This document shows positions 36,502-45,852 of a DNA stretch of 64,000 nucleotides, in pieces; the stretch's first letter is position 1; the number at the start of each line of letters is the position of its first letter. Under the pieces are notes generated by a model. That model saw only the letters and a program-made list of their open reading frames with translations, did not search any database and was not told where the DNA came from. This DNA is from UBA6623 sp965248235 (lineage in GTDB: Bacteria > Acidobacteriota > Terriglobia > Bryobacterales > UBA6623): positions 558,001 to 622,000 of the forward strand of contig CBDFIU010000005.1 of the NCBI GenBank assembly GCA_965248235.1, read 5' to 3'. Position numbers and translations under genes: made by a program.

Positions 36502-39354
36502 CTACGTCTTCGCCCGCCCTTGGTCGGCCCCGCGGTTGTTCGACAACTCCGCGATTGTTTCCCGAAGGCGCTTTCGCAACCCGGTCGCGGCCGCCAAACC
36601 GAGACCGGCCGGTTTCGTCGAATCACCCAAGGTTACCGCAACCTCGGGAATTCCGTTTGCGTGGTGATCCACGCTCGCCCCGACAGCGGAGAGGCGCACG
36701 GGCACGACGGGCGCTCCGGCGGTTGCCGCCGCCATCAAAGGTTCCAGTCGATAGCGGCTTTGACGGACTTCGCGGGTGGGGGGATTTTCGGCGAAAACCA
36801 GAACCGAGTGTCCATCCGCGAGGACTTGCTCGACGCGCTGCTCGAGGCTGCCTCCCGCCGGCCGTTGGGCCTCGTCGATCTCGGGAATCACCAATGGCTC
36901 GAGCAAGAACGCCGCCCCGAAAGGCGAATCGTCGAGCGCGGCGTTTTCGGCCAGGAACACCCTTTCCCGCAACGTCGCGATCAGCGTGAGGACGTCGGAC
37001 TGTCCACAACGGTTCGCCACGTAAAGCACCGCTCCATCGGCGTTGCTCCGCGGCGCGATCTTCGCACCGGCGATGCGACCGGCCCTTGCCCCGGCCCAGT
37101 CGAGCATGAGTCGCGCGCCCCCGCGAATGACGGCGGCGGCCGCCCTCTGCGTCGGGGCCAGGCGCGCCAAAATCCCGAACGCCGCGCCCACTTTCAAGAT
37201 CACAAAGGCCCGTGTCGCGCGGCGAGCGCCAACTCCGACCCGTGCCGCCGGCAGCCGGAACCAGTTGCCCGCCTGATGGGCCCACAGACGCGCCATTTGC
37301 AGCCACGGCGCGCCGCGGTTTTCGCCCAAGCGCCCTTGTTCATAGAGCTGTCTCGTCTCGCCGCGGCGAATCTTGCCGCTGGACGTTTTAGGAATCGATT
37401 GGGCGGCGACCAGCTCGACGTGATCGGGCGGAATGCCGACGCGCTCGTTGACGGCGGCGACAACTTCCCGGCGGATGCGATCGAAGTCGCCGCGCTCGCC
37501 GGTCCGCGTCTCGGCGACGACAATCAGGCGTTCGGTGCCCGTGCCGCGGTCCGTCACGCCGAAGGCCGCGACGCAGCCGCGACGCACGCCCGCGACATGG
37601 GCCGTCGCCAGCTCGATCTCTTGCGGCGCAATGTTGTGGCCGCCCTTGATGATGGTTTCCTTGAGGCGACCGGTGATATAGAGCTCCCCGTCGGCCCAAT
37701 AGCCCAAATCGCCCGTATCCATCCAACCGCCTTCGGTGGTTACGGCGGCCGTGGCCTCGGGGTTGCGATAGTAGCCCGACGTCTTCGAGGGACCTCGGAA
37801 CAAGACTCTCCCTCGGACGCGCCCGCCGACGTCTCGATTGTCTTCGTCCACGATACGCACCTCGTGGCCGGGAATCGGCCGGCCGTTCGCCACGAAGCGC
37901 AACAGCCGGCCGCCGGCATTGTCTTCACCGGGCGCCGGCTCGGCGGCCTCGGCGCGGCCTTCTCTTTCGAACCGAGCGCGGTCGATCGTATCGATCAACG
38001 GCTCTCGACGGAGCGGAGGAAACGTCAGCGCCACCGACGATTCCGCCAACCCGTAACAGGGAATGAAGCCTTTCGCGTCAAAGCCATACGGTCGAAAACG
38101 TTTCTCGAAGCGTGCCAGCGTTTCGGGCAACACGGCTTCCCCGGCGTTGATGACCACCCGCCAACGGCTCAGATCGATATCCGCCAGCGCCTCGTCGGGA
38201 ATCTTGCGAGCGCAGAGTTCATAGGAGAAATTCGGAGCCGGACACAGGACATCGCGGCCCGCATCACTCAACGCCCACAGCCAACGTTCCGGACGCGAAA
38301 GAAAATCAAGCGGCGACAAGATCGTAATCGGGAATCCATAGTAGACGCTGAACAGCCACGAGCCGATCAAACCCATGTCGTGATACAGCGGCAGCCAACT
38401 CACGACCGTATCAGCGGGTTTGACCCGCACGCCCCAGCCGATGCCTTGGATATTCGCCAATACATTCGCGTGCCGCAGCGTCACGCCCTTCGGGTCGCCG
38501 GTGCTGCCCGATGTGTATTGCAGGAAAAAGATTTCCGACGGATCGACGTCGGCCGCCGGCCGCGCCCGGCCGCGCCGGCGCAACTCGTCGACCGTCGCTG
38601 ATTCCCGTACGGTCGGCAGCGCTAACCGCATCACCTGGGAAACGGCTTTCACTCGTCCAAAGGAAATCAGAAGACGCACCCCGGCATTGCGCAAAATCCC
38701 GACTTGCCGCTTGACGTACTCTTCGATCTTGGAGGCTTGGGCCGGCGGATAGATCGGTACCGCGACACCGCCCGCCAGGGCAATCCCGAAGAAGGCGTAG
38801 AAAAAGTCTTCGCCGGTGGGCAGCATGACCGCCACTGTCTCGTTAGGTTGAAGCCCGGAGGCGACGAGTCCTGAAGCGACCTCGCGAGCGCGCTCGAGCA
38901 AACGGCCGTACGAAATATCCCGCCCGTCATCGCCGTCGAGCCAATGAACCTGCACGCGATCGGGCTCCCCATCCGCTCGCTCGCGCAGAACGTCGAGAAA
39001 CGACGAGGGCGAGGAGGGCGGGGGCGAAGCTTCCCCGGGCTGGACGATGGGATAGCGTCCGCCCCGGTTGTGTCCCGGCCCGGTCGTCGGGTCGGCATCG
39101 AATGCGCGAAGCCACTCGCCCGGTGTCGCGGCTTGTTGGACGAGCTCGTCCGCCAGACGCCCGTCAAACGCCCGTTCGACCCTTACGAGCAACTCAACAC
39201 GCTCGAGGCTGCCCAAACCCAAGTCGCGCTCGAATGACGAGTCGAGCGAAGCGCGTTCGGCCGCACGCGGAGAGTCGAGTTCCCGCAACAGCTCACGCAC
39301 GACCGCGAGCATCCGCTCGGAACGCACATCGGTGGATGTCGGCAAAGTCGCCAT
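36502..39354 (-). CDS. Fusion: acyl carrier protein, fatty acyl-AMP ligase, acyltransferase-like domain
   Basis: A 950-residue cytoplasmic or membrane-associated protein. Residues 1-90 are an ACP with the phosphopantetheine Ser49 in DLGLGSLERVELL. About 125-700 is an ANL-superfamily ligase of the fatty acyl-AMP ligase type: P-loop QYTSGSTGDPKGV, SWLPLYHDMGLIGSW, CYGLAESSVAL, DTGDLGYW and the catalytic-lysine region PKTSSGKIRR. About 740-930 is a PlsC/LPLAT-like region, but the HX4D motif reads NRCGQSD, with Arg in place of the catalytic His, so this domain may be inactive. It probably activates a fatty acid and loads it on its own ACP. The plsY gene follows it, supporting a role in lipid or lipopeptide acylation. 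Confidence 0.88.
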   Translation of the reverse strand: MATLPTSTDVRSERMLAVVRELLRELDSPRAAERASLDSSFERDLGLGSLERVELLVRVERAFDGRLADELVQQAATPGEWLRAFDADPTTGPGHNRGGRYPIVQPGEASPPPSSPSSFLDVLRERADGEPDRVQVHWLDGDDGRDISYGRLLERAREVASGLVASGLQPNETVAVMLPTGEDFFYAFFGIALAGGVAVPIYPPAQASKIEEYVKRQVGILRNAGVRLLISFGRVKAVSQVMRLALPTVRESATVDELRRRGRARPAADVDPSEIFFLQYTSGSTGDPKGVTLRHANVLANIQGIGWGVRVKPADTVVSWLPLYHDMGLIGSWLFSVYYGFPITILSPLDFLSRPERWLWALSDAGRDVLCPAPNFSYELCARKIPDEALADIDLSRWRVVINAGEAVLPETLARFEKRFRPYGFDAKGFIPCYGLAESSVALTFPPLRREPLIDTIDRARFEREGRAEAAEPAPGEDNAGGRLLRFVANGRPIPGHEVRIVDEDNRDVGGRVRGRVLFRGPSKTSGYYRNPEATAAVTTEGGWMDTGDLGYWADGELYITGRLKETIIKGGHNIAPQEIELATAHVAGVRRGCVAAFGVTDRGTGTERLIVVAETRTGERGDFDRIRREVVAAVNERVGIPPDHVELVAAQSIPKTSSGKIRRGETRQLYEQGRLGENRGAPWLQMARLWAHQAGNWFRLPAARVGVGARRATRAFVILKVGAAFGILARLAPTQRAAAAVIRGGARLMLDWAGARAGRIAGAKIAPRSNADGAVLYVANRCGQSDVLTLIATLRERVFLAENAALDDSPFGAAFLLEPLVIPEIDEAQRPAGGSLEQRVEQVLADGHSVLVFAENPPTREVRQSRYRLEPLMAAATAGAPVVPVRLSAVGASVDHHANGIPEVAVTLGDSTKPAGLGLAAATGLRKRLRETIAELSNNRGADQGRAKT

Positions 39355-39518
39355 CTACTACGTAACCAAAGGTACCTGAAATATCGTTCGCGGGGGGCGG
39401 TTAATCCGCGGTGGTGTTCATTCCTATCGGCCGGGGAGAGCCCCCGCGGGCCCGCCGGAACTCGAGATCTTCTCGCGGCAAGCAGGCCGGGAGGCCTGCG
39501 CCACCGACCGCCTACCCG

Positions 39519-40409
39519 CTATGCTTCCCAGCCTTGCCGAGACGCTTCCGGAATCCGGCTGACCAGGTCGGCGAGCTCGTTGCGGTTTTCCGCGCCGATG
39601 GTAAAGCAATCCACACAGTCGAGCGCGAGGACGTGGGAAAGAGCCTCGCTGACGCGGTTGCGCATCACGCCTTCGCCGAGAATCTTCATGCCGATCACGC
39701 CCTTGCCGGCACGCTTCATCTCTTTGAGGACGCTGATCACCGTGGCCGGGTCGGCGTCCATCTTTTCGCCCAAGGGATTGATGCGTGCCAGATCGACGTG
39801 CACCCAGGGAGTGCGGGCGGCCGTTCGCAGCGCCGGCAGCGAGTGGCACGAGGTGCCGTGCGTTCGGATGATGCCCTGCTCACGCGCTTCCGAAAGCACG
39901 TCCATCGCGCCCTGGCGTTGCTCGGGCCAATTGGCGTCGCGCATGGCGTGCAGCAGAACGATGTCGATGTAGTCGGTACCGAGCTCACGGCGGTAGCGGT
40001 CGAGGTCCTTGCGCATCTGATCGGCGGTGCGCGCGTGCGTCTTGGTGAGCATCGTCACGCCTTCGCGCGGAACGTTCTCCAAGGCCGCCTTCAAGTGCGG
40101 ATGGCTGCCGTATTGGTCGGCGGAATCCCAGAACGTGACGCCGTTGTCGTAGCCGTACCAATAGAGATCGGCCATGCCGCCCAGCCCGAGTTGGCGGGTT
40201 TGATTCGACGCGCCGCCGAAACCGCTGGTGCCCGTGCCCATCGCCAGACGCGACAGCTTGACTTTGTCGGGTCCGAGATAGATGACGTCGTTGGCGTGGC
40301 GTGCCGGCGGCGGTGCCTGTTTCCGAGCCGCCGCGTGGAGGGCATGCGTTCCCGCCGCCACCGTCCCGCCGACAGCCAAACCCTTGCGTAAGAAATCTCG
40401 ACGTTTCAT
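39519..40409 (-). CDS. Aldo/keto reductase family protein with Tat signal
   Basis: 296 residues. An exported (beta/alpha)8 oxidoreductase: the Tat signal MKRRDFLRKGLAVGG precedes the barrel. Catalytic tetrad candidates are Asp and Tyr in WDSADQYGSHP, Lys in MLTKTH, and His in VLLHAMRD. The C-terminal NADPH-binding part is partly recognisable (CFTIGAENRNELADL) but shorter than in classical members. Such Tat-exported AKR proteins are common in Planctomycetota and Acidobacteriota, with unknown substrates. Divergent from the MFS gene, with a promoter region shared between them. Confidence 0.9.
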   Translation of the reverse strand: MKRRDFLRKGLAVGGTVAAGTHALHAAARKQAPPPARHANDVIYLGPDKVKLSRLAMGTGTSGFGGASNQTRQLGLGGMADLYWYGYDNGVTFWDSADQYGSHPHLKAALENVPREGVTMLTKTHARTADQMRKDLDRYRRELGTDYIDIVLLHAMRDANWPEQRQGAMDVLSEAREQGIIRTHGTSCHSLPALRTAARTPWVHVDLARINPLGEKMDADPATVISVLKEMKRAGKGVIGMKILGEGVMRNRVSEALSHVLALDCVDCFTIGAENRNELADLVSRIPEASRQGWEA

Positions 40410-40454
40410 GGGATGAACCTCCGATTGTCGTCAGCGTAGCACAGCGGGGCTCTC

Positions 40455-40487
40455 TTGGCGCATGTTCCCGTTGTTTATGTTATAGTT
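40455..40487 (+). promoter_or_regulatory. Possible promoter for the MFS gene
   Basis: TTGGCG at 40455-40460 followed by TATGTT/TATAGT at about 40477-40487, 10-20 bases before the ATG at 40497. The leader would be very short or absent. By-eye call. Confidence 0.3.
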
Positions 40488-40496
40488 GCTCCGCTC

Positions 40497-41816
40497 ATGA
40501 CCTCACCCGCCTCTCCTTCATCCGCCAAACCCACGAATGCCCGCCAATGGGTGATCTTCTGCGCCGTCACGTTGGCGGTGATTACTTACTTTGACCGTGT
40601 CTCGATTTCGCAAGCCGCCCCGCTGATCACCGAAGACCTCGGGCTCACGAAAGTTCAGATGGGGTTGGCGTTTTCGGCGTTTTCGTTGGGCTATTTCCTG
40701 ATGCAGGTTCCGGGGGGCTGGATGAGCGACTGGATCGGGCCGCGGCGGGTGCTCACGGGAATCGTGGTGTGGTGGTCGTTTTTCACCGCGGCCACGGGCT
40801 GGGCGTGGAACGTCACCGGATTGGTTGGCGCGCGGTTGCTGTTCGGGCTGGGTCAGGGCGGGGGTTTCCCGGTGCTGACGAAGACCTTTTCCACCTGGCT
40901 GCCGCGGCCCGAGCAGGTGCGCGCCCAAGGGTTTATGTGGCTCTTCGCGCGTTGGGGAGGGGCCTTTTCGCCGCTCCTGGTCGTAACGTTGATTCAGTTC
41001 ATGTCGTGGCGGCGGGCGTTTGAGATCTTGGGCGCCCTCGGCATTGTCTGGGCGGTCTTTTTTTGGCGCTGGTACCGCGACAACCCGGCCGACCACAACA
41101 GCGTCAATGAAGGTGAACTGGCACTGCTCGGCGGGGCAGTGGAAACGGCGTCGGGGCACGGCCGGCCGCCTTGGGGGCGGTTTCTACGCTCGCGTTCGGT
41201 CTGGTTGCTCTTCCTCTCGTATTTCTTGGCTTCCTACGGTTGGTATTTCTACATCACTTGGCTGCCGACTTACATTCAGGAAGCGCGCGGTCAGTCGATG
41301 GAGCAGTCGGCGTTTCTCGCCGGCTTTCCACTTTTCTTCGGCGGGCTGGGGTCACTGGTCTGCGGGGTCCTGTTGGCGCGTGTGGCGAGTTGGTTGGGAA
41401 GCCAGGCTAAAGCGCGCCGGACGATGTCGGTGATCGGGTTTACCGTGTCGGGGGCGTGCCTGTTGGCGTCCGTCTATATTGAAGAACCGGTGTGGGCAAT
41501 GGTTGCGATGGGCTTTTCGTCGTTCGGCAACGACCTGGCCATGCCGCCTGCCTGGGGAGCCTGCATGGATTTGGGCGGCCGTTATGCCGGCAGTCTATCC
41601 GGCGCGATGAACACGGTGGGCAACATGGCTGGTTTCCTTTACCCGACAACCGTGGCTTATTTGTTGCAAGCTACGGGGAACGATTGGCAGCTTACCCTTT
41701 ACGTTTCGAGTTTTGCCTTTTTCGGCAGCGCCGTTTGCTGGTTGTTGATCGACCCGGTCACTTGCCTTGACAGTGGGGCCGGCCTGGAGATAATCGAGGG
41801 CGGAGCCGCTCGTTAA
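40497..41816 (+). CDS. Major facilitator superfamily transporter (ACS-type)
   Basis: 439 residues from ATG 40497 (MTSPASPSS); the longer frame upstream has no ribosome site. Twelve hydrophobic helices. The loop 2-3 signature is visible (GGWMSDWIGPRRVL), preceded by FDRVSISQAAPLI, the pattern of anion:cation symporters for sugar acids and organic anions (ExuT/GudP-like). Helix 4 contains RLLFGLGQGGGFP. It probably imports a hexuronate or related organic acid with protons or sodium. Substrate inferred from family resemblance only. No catabolic gene for such an acid is adjacent. Confidence 0.9.
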   Translation: MTSPASPSSAKPTNARQWVIFCAVTLAVITYFDRVSISQAAPLITEDLGLTKVQMGLAFSAFSLGYFLMQVPGGWMSDWIGPRRVLTGIVVWWSFFTAATGWAWNVTGLVGARLLFGLGQGGGFPVLTKTFSTWLPRPEQVRAQGFMWLFARWGGAFSPLLVVTLIQFMSWRRAFEILGALGIVWAVFFWRWYRDNPADHNSVNEGELALLGGAVETASGHGRPPWGRFLRSRSVWLLFLSYFLASYGWYFYITWLPTYIQEARGQSMEQSAFLAGFPLFFGGLGSLVCGVLLARVASWLGSQAKARRTMSVIGFTVSGACLLASVYIEEPVWAMVAMGFSSFGNDLAMPPAWGACMDLGGRYAGSLSGAMNTVGNMAGFLYPTTVAYLLQATGNDWQLTLYVSSFAFFGSAVCWLLIDPVTCLDSGAGLEIIEGGAAR

Positions 41817-41856
41817 GACGGCGCGGGTCTGTTCCGGTTCGGAGATGGCTTGCCGA

Positions 41857-42321
41857 GGGGCTGTGAAAAAATCGGGGACAGTCGGTTCCTATGAAAGCGC
41901 GGCATTGATAATACCGCCATAAAAATGGGAGCGAGGACGTTCCCGCCGCCCCTTCAGGGCTCCGCCAGGTGGGGGCGCATACCCAGGGTTCCGCTTCGCT
42001 TCACGCTGGGCTACGATTCCGGTCGCCGCTTCGCGGCTCAAGGATATTTGCGACCTCACAAGGCTTAAACGTAATGCGCCATACCTCGCGAGTCTATTTT
42101 CGGAAGAAAAGACCGCCATGAAAATGGGGGCGAGAGGCGTCGACCTGAACGTTTCGGTTGGGTCCAGTCGCATCGGACGAATGCTCCTACGCCCCGTCCG
42201 GGGCTACTTTCCCGTCGCCGCTCCGCGGCTGCACGACAGGTGCGGCCTGATTGGGCTATATCGTAACCCGCCGTACGCTCGAAGAGGATTTTCGGAAGGG
42301 TCCCCATTTTTTCACAGCCCC
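41857..42321. repeat. Inverted-repeat-bounded element with nested repeats (no coding)
   Basis: Left end 41857-41882 (ggggctgtgaaaaaatcggg) and right end about 42299-42321 (the inverse) match over about 22 bases. Inside lie a nearly complete family-B repeat (41908-42060, with gataataccgccataaaaat) and a second partial unit (42113-42235). The same terminal sequence bounds the short element at 11473-11581. It fills the gap between the MFS and ABC-F genes and contains no gene. Confidence 0.6.
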
Positions 42322-42377
42322 TGACTGCGCGGCTCGGTTCGCGGTAGGTTCGGGCTTCCGCTCGTTACACTGAAACC

Positions 42378-44381
42378 ATGATTCAACTCACCGGCGCGAA
42401 AATGCGTTACGGCGAGAAAGTGCTCTTCGACGGGCTCGATTGGCTCGTTACGCCCCAGGATCGCATCGGGGTCGTCGGCGCCAACGGCACCGGCAAGAGC
42501 ACGCTGCTCAAGATCATCGCCGGGCTGGAGGATCTCGACGACGGCCGGCTGACTCGTCAGAAAAACCTGCGCGTCGGCTACTTGCCTCAGGACGGGCTGA
42601 CGCTTTCCGGCCGCGGCATTTTCGACGAATGCCTGAGCGTCTTCGAAGAGGCTCTCTCGCTCGAGGTCGAACAAACCGAACTGGCCGACAAGCTCGGCTC
42701 GCTTGACCATGAGAGCCCCGAATACACCGCGGCCGCCGAACGCTACCAGTGGGTTCACGACCGCTACCTCGCGCTCGACGGGTATACCAAGGAAGCGCAA
42801 GTGGGCGGCGTCCTGACGGGCCTTGGGTTCCCGAAAACCGACTGGAACCGCCGCACCGAGGAGTTCTCCGGCGGTTGGCAGATGCGTATCGCGCTCGCCA
42901 AGCTGCTGCTTGAGAAACCAAACGTTCTGCTGCTCGACGAGCCGACCAACCATCTCGATCTCGAAGCCCGTAATTGGCTCGAAGACTACCTTGCCGTCTA
43001 CCCCTTCGCGTACTTGATCGTTTCCCACGACCGTTTCTTCTTCGACGCCACGGTAAAGAAAATCATTGAAATCTGGAACCGGAAAATCCATTTCTATAGC
43101 GGCAACTATTCGCGATACGAAGTCGCCAAGAAAACCCGCCGAGCACAGCTACAGGCCGCCTACACTCGCCAGCAGGATGAGATCCGCCGTCAAGAGGTGT
43201 TCATCAATCGCTTCCGCGCCAAGGCCTCGAAAGCGAAACAAGTGCAGAGCCGCGTGAAGGCTCTCGAAAAAATTGAGCGAATCGAAATTCCCGACGAAGA
43301 GGCGACTATCCACTTCCGGTTCCCGCAGCCGCGCGCGAGCGGCCGTGTTGTGATGCGTTTCGAAGGGGTTGCGAAGAGTTACGGCGCGAACGAGGTCCTT
43401 CGCGACGTGGACCTCTCGATCGATAAAGGCAGCCGCATTGCGCTGATTGGCGTCAACGGAGCCGGGAAGTCCACGTTGATTCGCATGTTGGCGGGAAACG
43501 AAGAGTTGACCGCAGGCGTCCGCACGCCGGGTCATAACGTCGACATTGATTACTTCGCGCAAGACCAATACAAGGTGCTGAACACGGAGGCGCGCCTGTT
43601 CGACGACCTGGCCTCGGTGGCCCGGGCGAGCAACGATACCGAGATCCGGAAGATTCTGGGTTGCTTTCTCTTCTCGGGCGACGACGTTTTCAAACCGATC
43701 GGCGTGCTGTCGGGCGGCGAGCGCAATCGCTACGCGCTGGCCCGCATGCTGATGCAGCCGAGCAACTTCATGCTGCTCGACGAGCCGACCAATCACCTCG
43801 ACCTGCGCGCCAAGGAAGTGCTGCTGCGCTCTTTGCTCGACTTCACGGGAACGATCGTTTTCGTCTCGCACGACCGCTATTTCATCGATAAGCTGGCAAC
43901 CCACGTCTACGCGGTGGGGGACGGCAAGCTCGACGCCTACCCCGGCAATTACGAAGAATACCTGTGGCACATCGAGCGGCTCGGCGAGCAAGCCGGCATC
44001 GCCGACCCGCGGCGTGCCGGAGGTCGAGCGAAAAGCAAGGAAGATCTTTCGATAGCCGGTAAGGCGGTAAACGGCAAGGGCGCGAGCCCCGATGTGAGCG
44101 AGGCTCTGCGCAGTGCTTTGGATGCCGCGCAGCCCGAGCCCGAGCCCGCCAAGCGCCTCAATCCCATCGTGGCCGAGCGGCTGAGGGGGCAAGTGGGCCG
44201 GCTGGAAGACGAAATCGCCGAGCTCGAAGCCGCGATCGCGCGGCAACAAACCGAACTCACCGCGCACGCCCGTAACCATGAGCGCCTGGCCGCGATCACC
44301 GCCGAAATGGAAAAGCATCGCGAGAGAGTGCGCCAGTGCGAACGGGAATGGGAGGAGCTTACCTTAAAGATCGAGGGATAG
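42378..44381 (+). CDS. ABC-F family ATPase (Uup/Ettl-like)
   Basis: 667 residues with two ABC domains and no membrane helices, hence a soluble ribosome-associated ABC-F protein. Walker A motifs GANGTGKST (about 35) and GVNGAGKST (about 358), signatures FSGGWQMR and LSGGERNR, Walker B LLLDEPTNHLD and MLLDEPTNHLD. The interdomain linker (about 235-310, helical and basic) is the P-site tRNA interaction motif. The C-terminal part carries an alpha-helical extension (RLEDEIAELEAAIARQ), as in Uup. It likely rescues or regulates stalled ribosomes; an antibiotic-protection role is possible but not supported by specific features. Confidence 0.93.
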   Translation: MIQLTGAKMRYGEKVLFDGLDWLVTPQDRIGVVGANGTGKSTLLKIIAGLEDLDDGRLTRQKNLRVGYLPQDGLTLSGRGIFDECLSVFEEALSLEVEQTELADKLGSLDHESPEYTAAAERYQWVHDRYLALDGYTKEAQVGGVLTGLGFPKTDWNRRTEEFSGGWQMRIALAKLLLEKPNVLLLDEPTNHLDLEARNWLEDYLAVYPFAYLIVSHDRFFFDATVKKIIEIWNRKIHFYSGNYSRYEVAKKTRRAQLQAAYTRQQDEIRRQEVFINRFRAKASKAKQVQSRVKALEKIERIEIPDEEATIHFRFPQPRASGRVVMRFEGVAKSYGANEVLRDVDLSIDKGSRIALIGVNGAGKSTLIRMLAGNEELTAGVRTPGHNVDIDYFAQDQYKVLNTEARLFDDLASVARASNDTEIRKILGCFLFSGDDVFKPIGVLSGGERNRYALARMLMQPSNFMLLDEPTNHLDLRAKEVLLRSLLDFTGTIVFVSHDRYFIDKLATHVYAVGDGKLDAYPGNYEEYLWHIERLGEQAGIADPRRAGGRAKSKEDLSIAGKAVNGKGASPDVSEALRSALDAAQPEPEPAKRLNPIVAERLRGQVGRLEDEIAELEAAIARQQTELTAHARNHERLAAITAEMEKHRERVRQCEREWEELTLKIEG

Positions 44382-44587
44382 GCCCGGGGCATTGAGGTGA
44401 ACGGCGGGCTAGTTAAGTTAGTTAGTTAAATTGGGGTGAAGAGAAATCCGGGCTGCCAGGCTGGATACCAATTCGGGGCAAGGTCGAACCAGGGGGGACG
44501 TAATCCTAGTGACGATGTTCGATCTTTTGCTGTCAGCTTTCCGGCTTTGAAGACCAGCGTGTCGGGGTGATATTCCTTCCAGTCAAA
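44382..44587. other. Intergenic, no gene
   Basis: 206 bases between the ABC-F stop and the DUF3179 stop (convergent). A short direct repeat (agttaagttagttagttaaa) lies at about 44411-44430. No strong terminator hairpin recognised. Confidence 0.4.
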
Positions 44588-45610
44588 CTAGAAGTCTTTG
44601 AGGATGTTGATTCTTTGAAGCTGCTTGCCTTTCGACGGGCCGCTGACTGCGCGCCCGGAAAAATCCCATTCGCTGCCGGTTAGCGAATCGACGAGGGTCA
44701 AGACTTCGGCGTCGGGTTTCTGGAAAAGCTCAAGGATTTCGCCGTCCAATCGACGGTCGAAGCAGCGGGCAGCAACGAAAAGGAGCCGCGCCGAGCCCAC
44801 CGCGTCGATCACCGGGTTTTGCTCGACCAATTCGGCCAGCGGGTAAGCCTTGGCGATGCCCTCGATTTCGACGCCGACAATCAGCTCCCTTGCTTCGAAT
44901 GCACTCGACTCGTCGAATCCCCGAACGGCGAACATTCGCTCCGCCGCTGTCGCATCCCAGTCTTCTTTGGTCGATTTCGTATCCAGCTGCTTGCCTTTAA
45001 GCGGCCCGAGGATCGCCTTGCCGGAAACCTGCTGCCACCAACTGCCCGTCTCGACGTCGCGCATGAGGAAGTTTTGATTGTTCAACCCCACCATGCGAAA
45101 GTGCAGAACTCTGCCGTCGACCTCCGACTTCCACACCAGACCGGTGTGACAGAGCGCTCAATAGGTGACGACGTAGGGCAGCCCTTCGATCTCGTCATTG
45201 ACAATGTGATGATAGGCGACGAATCGAATCGGATAGGCTCGTGCCTGTCCGCCGATCTCGATTCCCATCACCATTGTGGCGGATTCCAGGTCGGCTTCCT
45301 CGGCGGGGGCGTAGCTCCGCTTGGCCATCCGCTGAAAAACAAGTTCGGCAACCGTCGTCCGCGAAAGCCAAGCGGCTCCAATCAATAAGAGCGACGCGAT
45401 GACGGTCGCCGCTCGACGTGGAAGCGAGGGCGAGCGAATCCAATTCAGATAGGCCAAATACGCTCCCGCGGCCGCCGTCACAGCCATTAGGAGTCCGCTC
45501 CAATTCAGCAAGGCATGGGCGATTTCCAGAACCGGGGCGGACTGCCGGATGAAAGGAAAAACGAGAAATTGCGGTACGAGGGTTATGACCAGGGCAACCA
45601 GCACGAGCAA
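44588..45610 (-). CDS. DUF3179 membrane-anchored protein with in-frame UGA at the CxxC cysteine (candidate selenoprotein)
   Basis: A continuous minus-strand frame except for one TGA at 45158-45160 (codon 151). Before it: several membrane helices from a TTG start at 45610 (the only start in frame after an upstream stop), then GIEIGGQARAYPIRFVAYHH and VNDEIEGLPYVVTY. After it: ALCHTGLVWKSEVDG and the rest of DUF3179 (SWWQQVSGKAILGPLKG; VIDAVGSARLLFVAA). DUF3179 proteins have TYCxLC here, so the UGA sits exactly on the first Cys, giving UxxC. Both halves are fully conserved and in the same frame, unlike an indel. A SECIS-like hairpin follows the UGA. Alternatives: a nonsense mutation or a C-to-A sequencing error. 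No selenocysteine genes are in this window. The total product would be 340 residues. Confidence 0.75.
45131..45160 (-). promoter_or_regulatory. UGA codon with SECIS-like hairpin
   Basis: Directly after the UGA (45158-45160, read on the minus strand), CACACC (45143-45148) pairs perfectly with GGTGTG (45132-45137) around a five-base loop GGTCT (45138-45142). The loop begins 16 bases after the UGA. The E. coli fdhF SECIS loop recognised by SelB also contains GGUC. The spacing is at the short end of bacterial SECIS elements (about 16-37 bases), and the bulged U of the E. coli element is not obvious. Confidence 0.55.
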
Positions 45611-45852
45611 GCGAAATAGCGTCCCTGTTGCATCGGTTTATCCGGGGAGCGACGCGATTCCACAACATAGCACAAGCCGAGATTTTCCCGGGGATAGGCG
45701 GACTGGGCGGTTGTCGGCCCGCAGTGCCTTGTCGAGCCTCTCCGTGTCTCTTCCGGCTGTCTCTTTTCGCTTAGCGCTCCATATCCTCCGTTCGCTGACT
45801 GATATAAAAGGGCTGTCCGTAGCGGTCTATTTTGAATTGCGCGGCTGCAGGA

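Noticed and set aside
36520..38601. 693-codon open frame opposite to the ACP-AMP-ligase gene
   Set aside because: It is an antisense shadow caused by high GC; composition is Arg/His-rich with no domain, while the opposite strand has full ligase motifs.
43149..44318. 389-codon frame opposite to the ABC-F gene
   Set aside because: Mirror frame of a well-conserved ABC-F protein; no ribosome site or motif.
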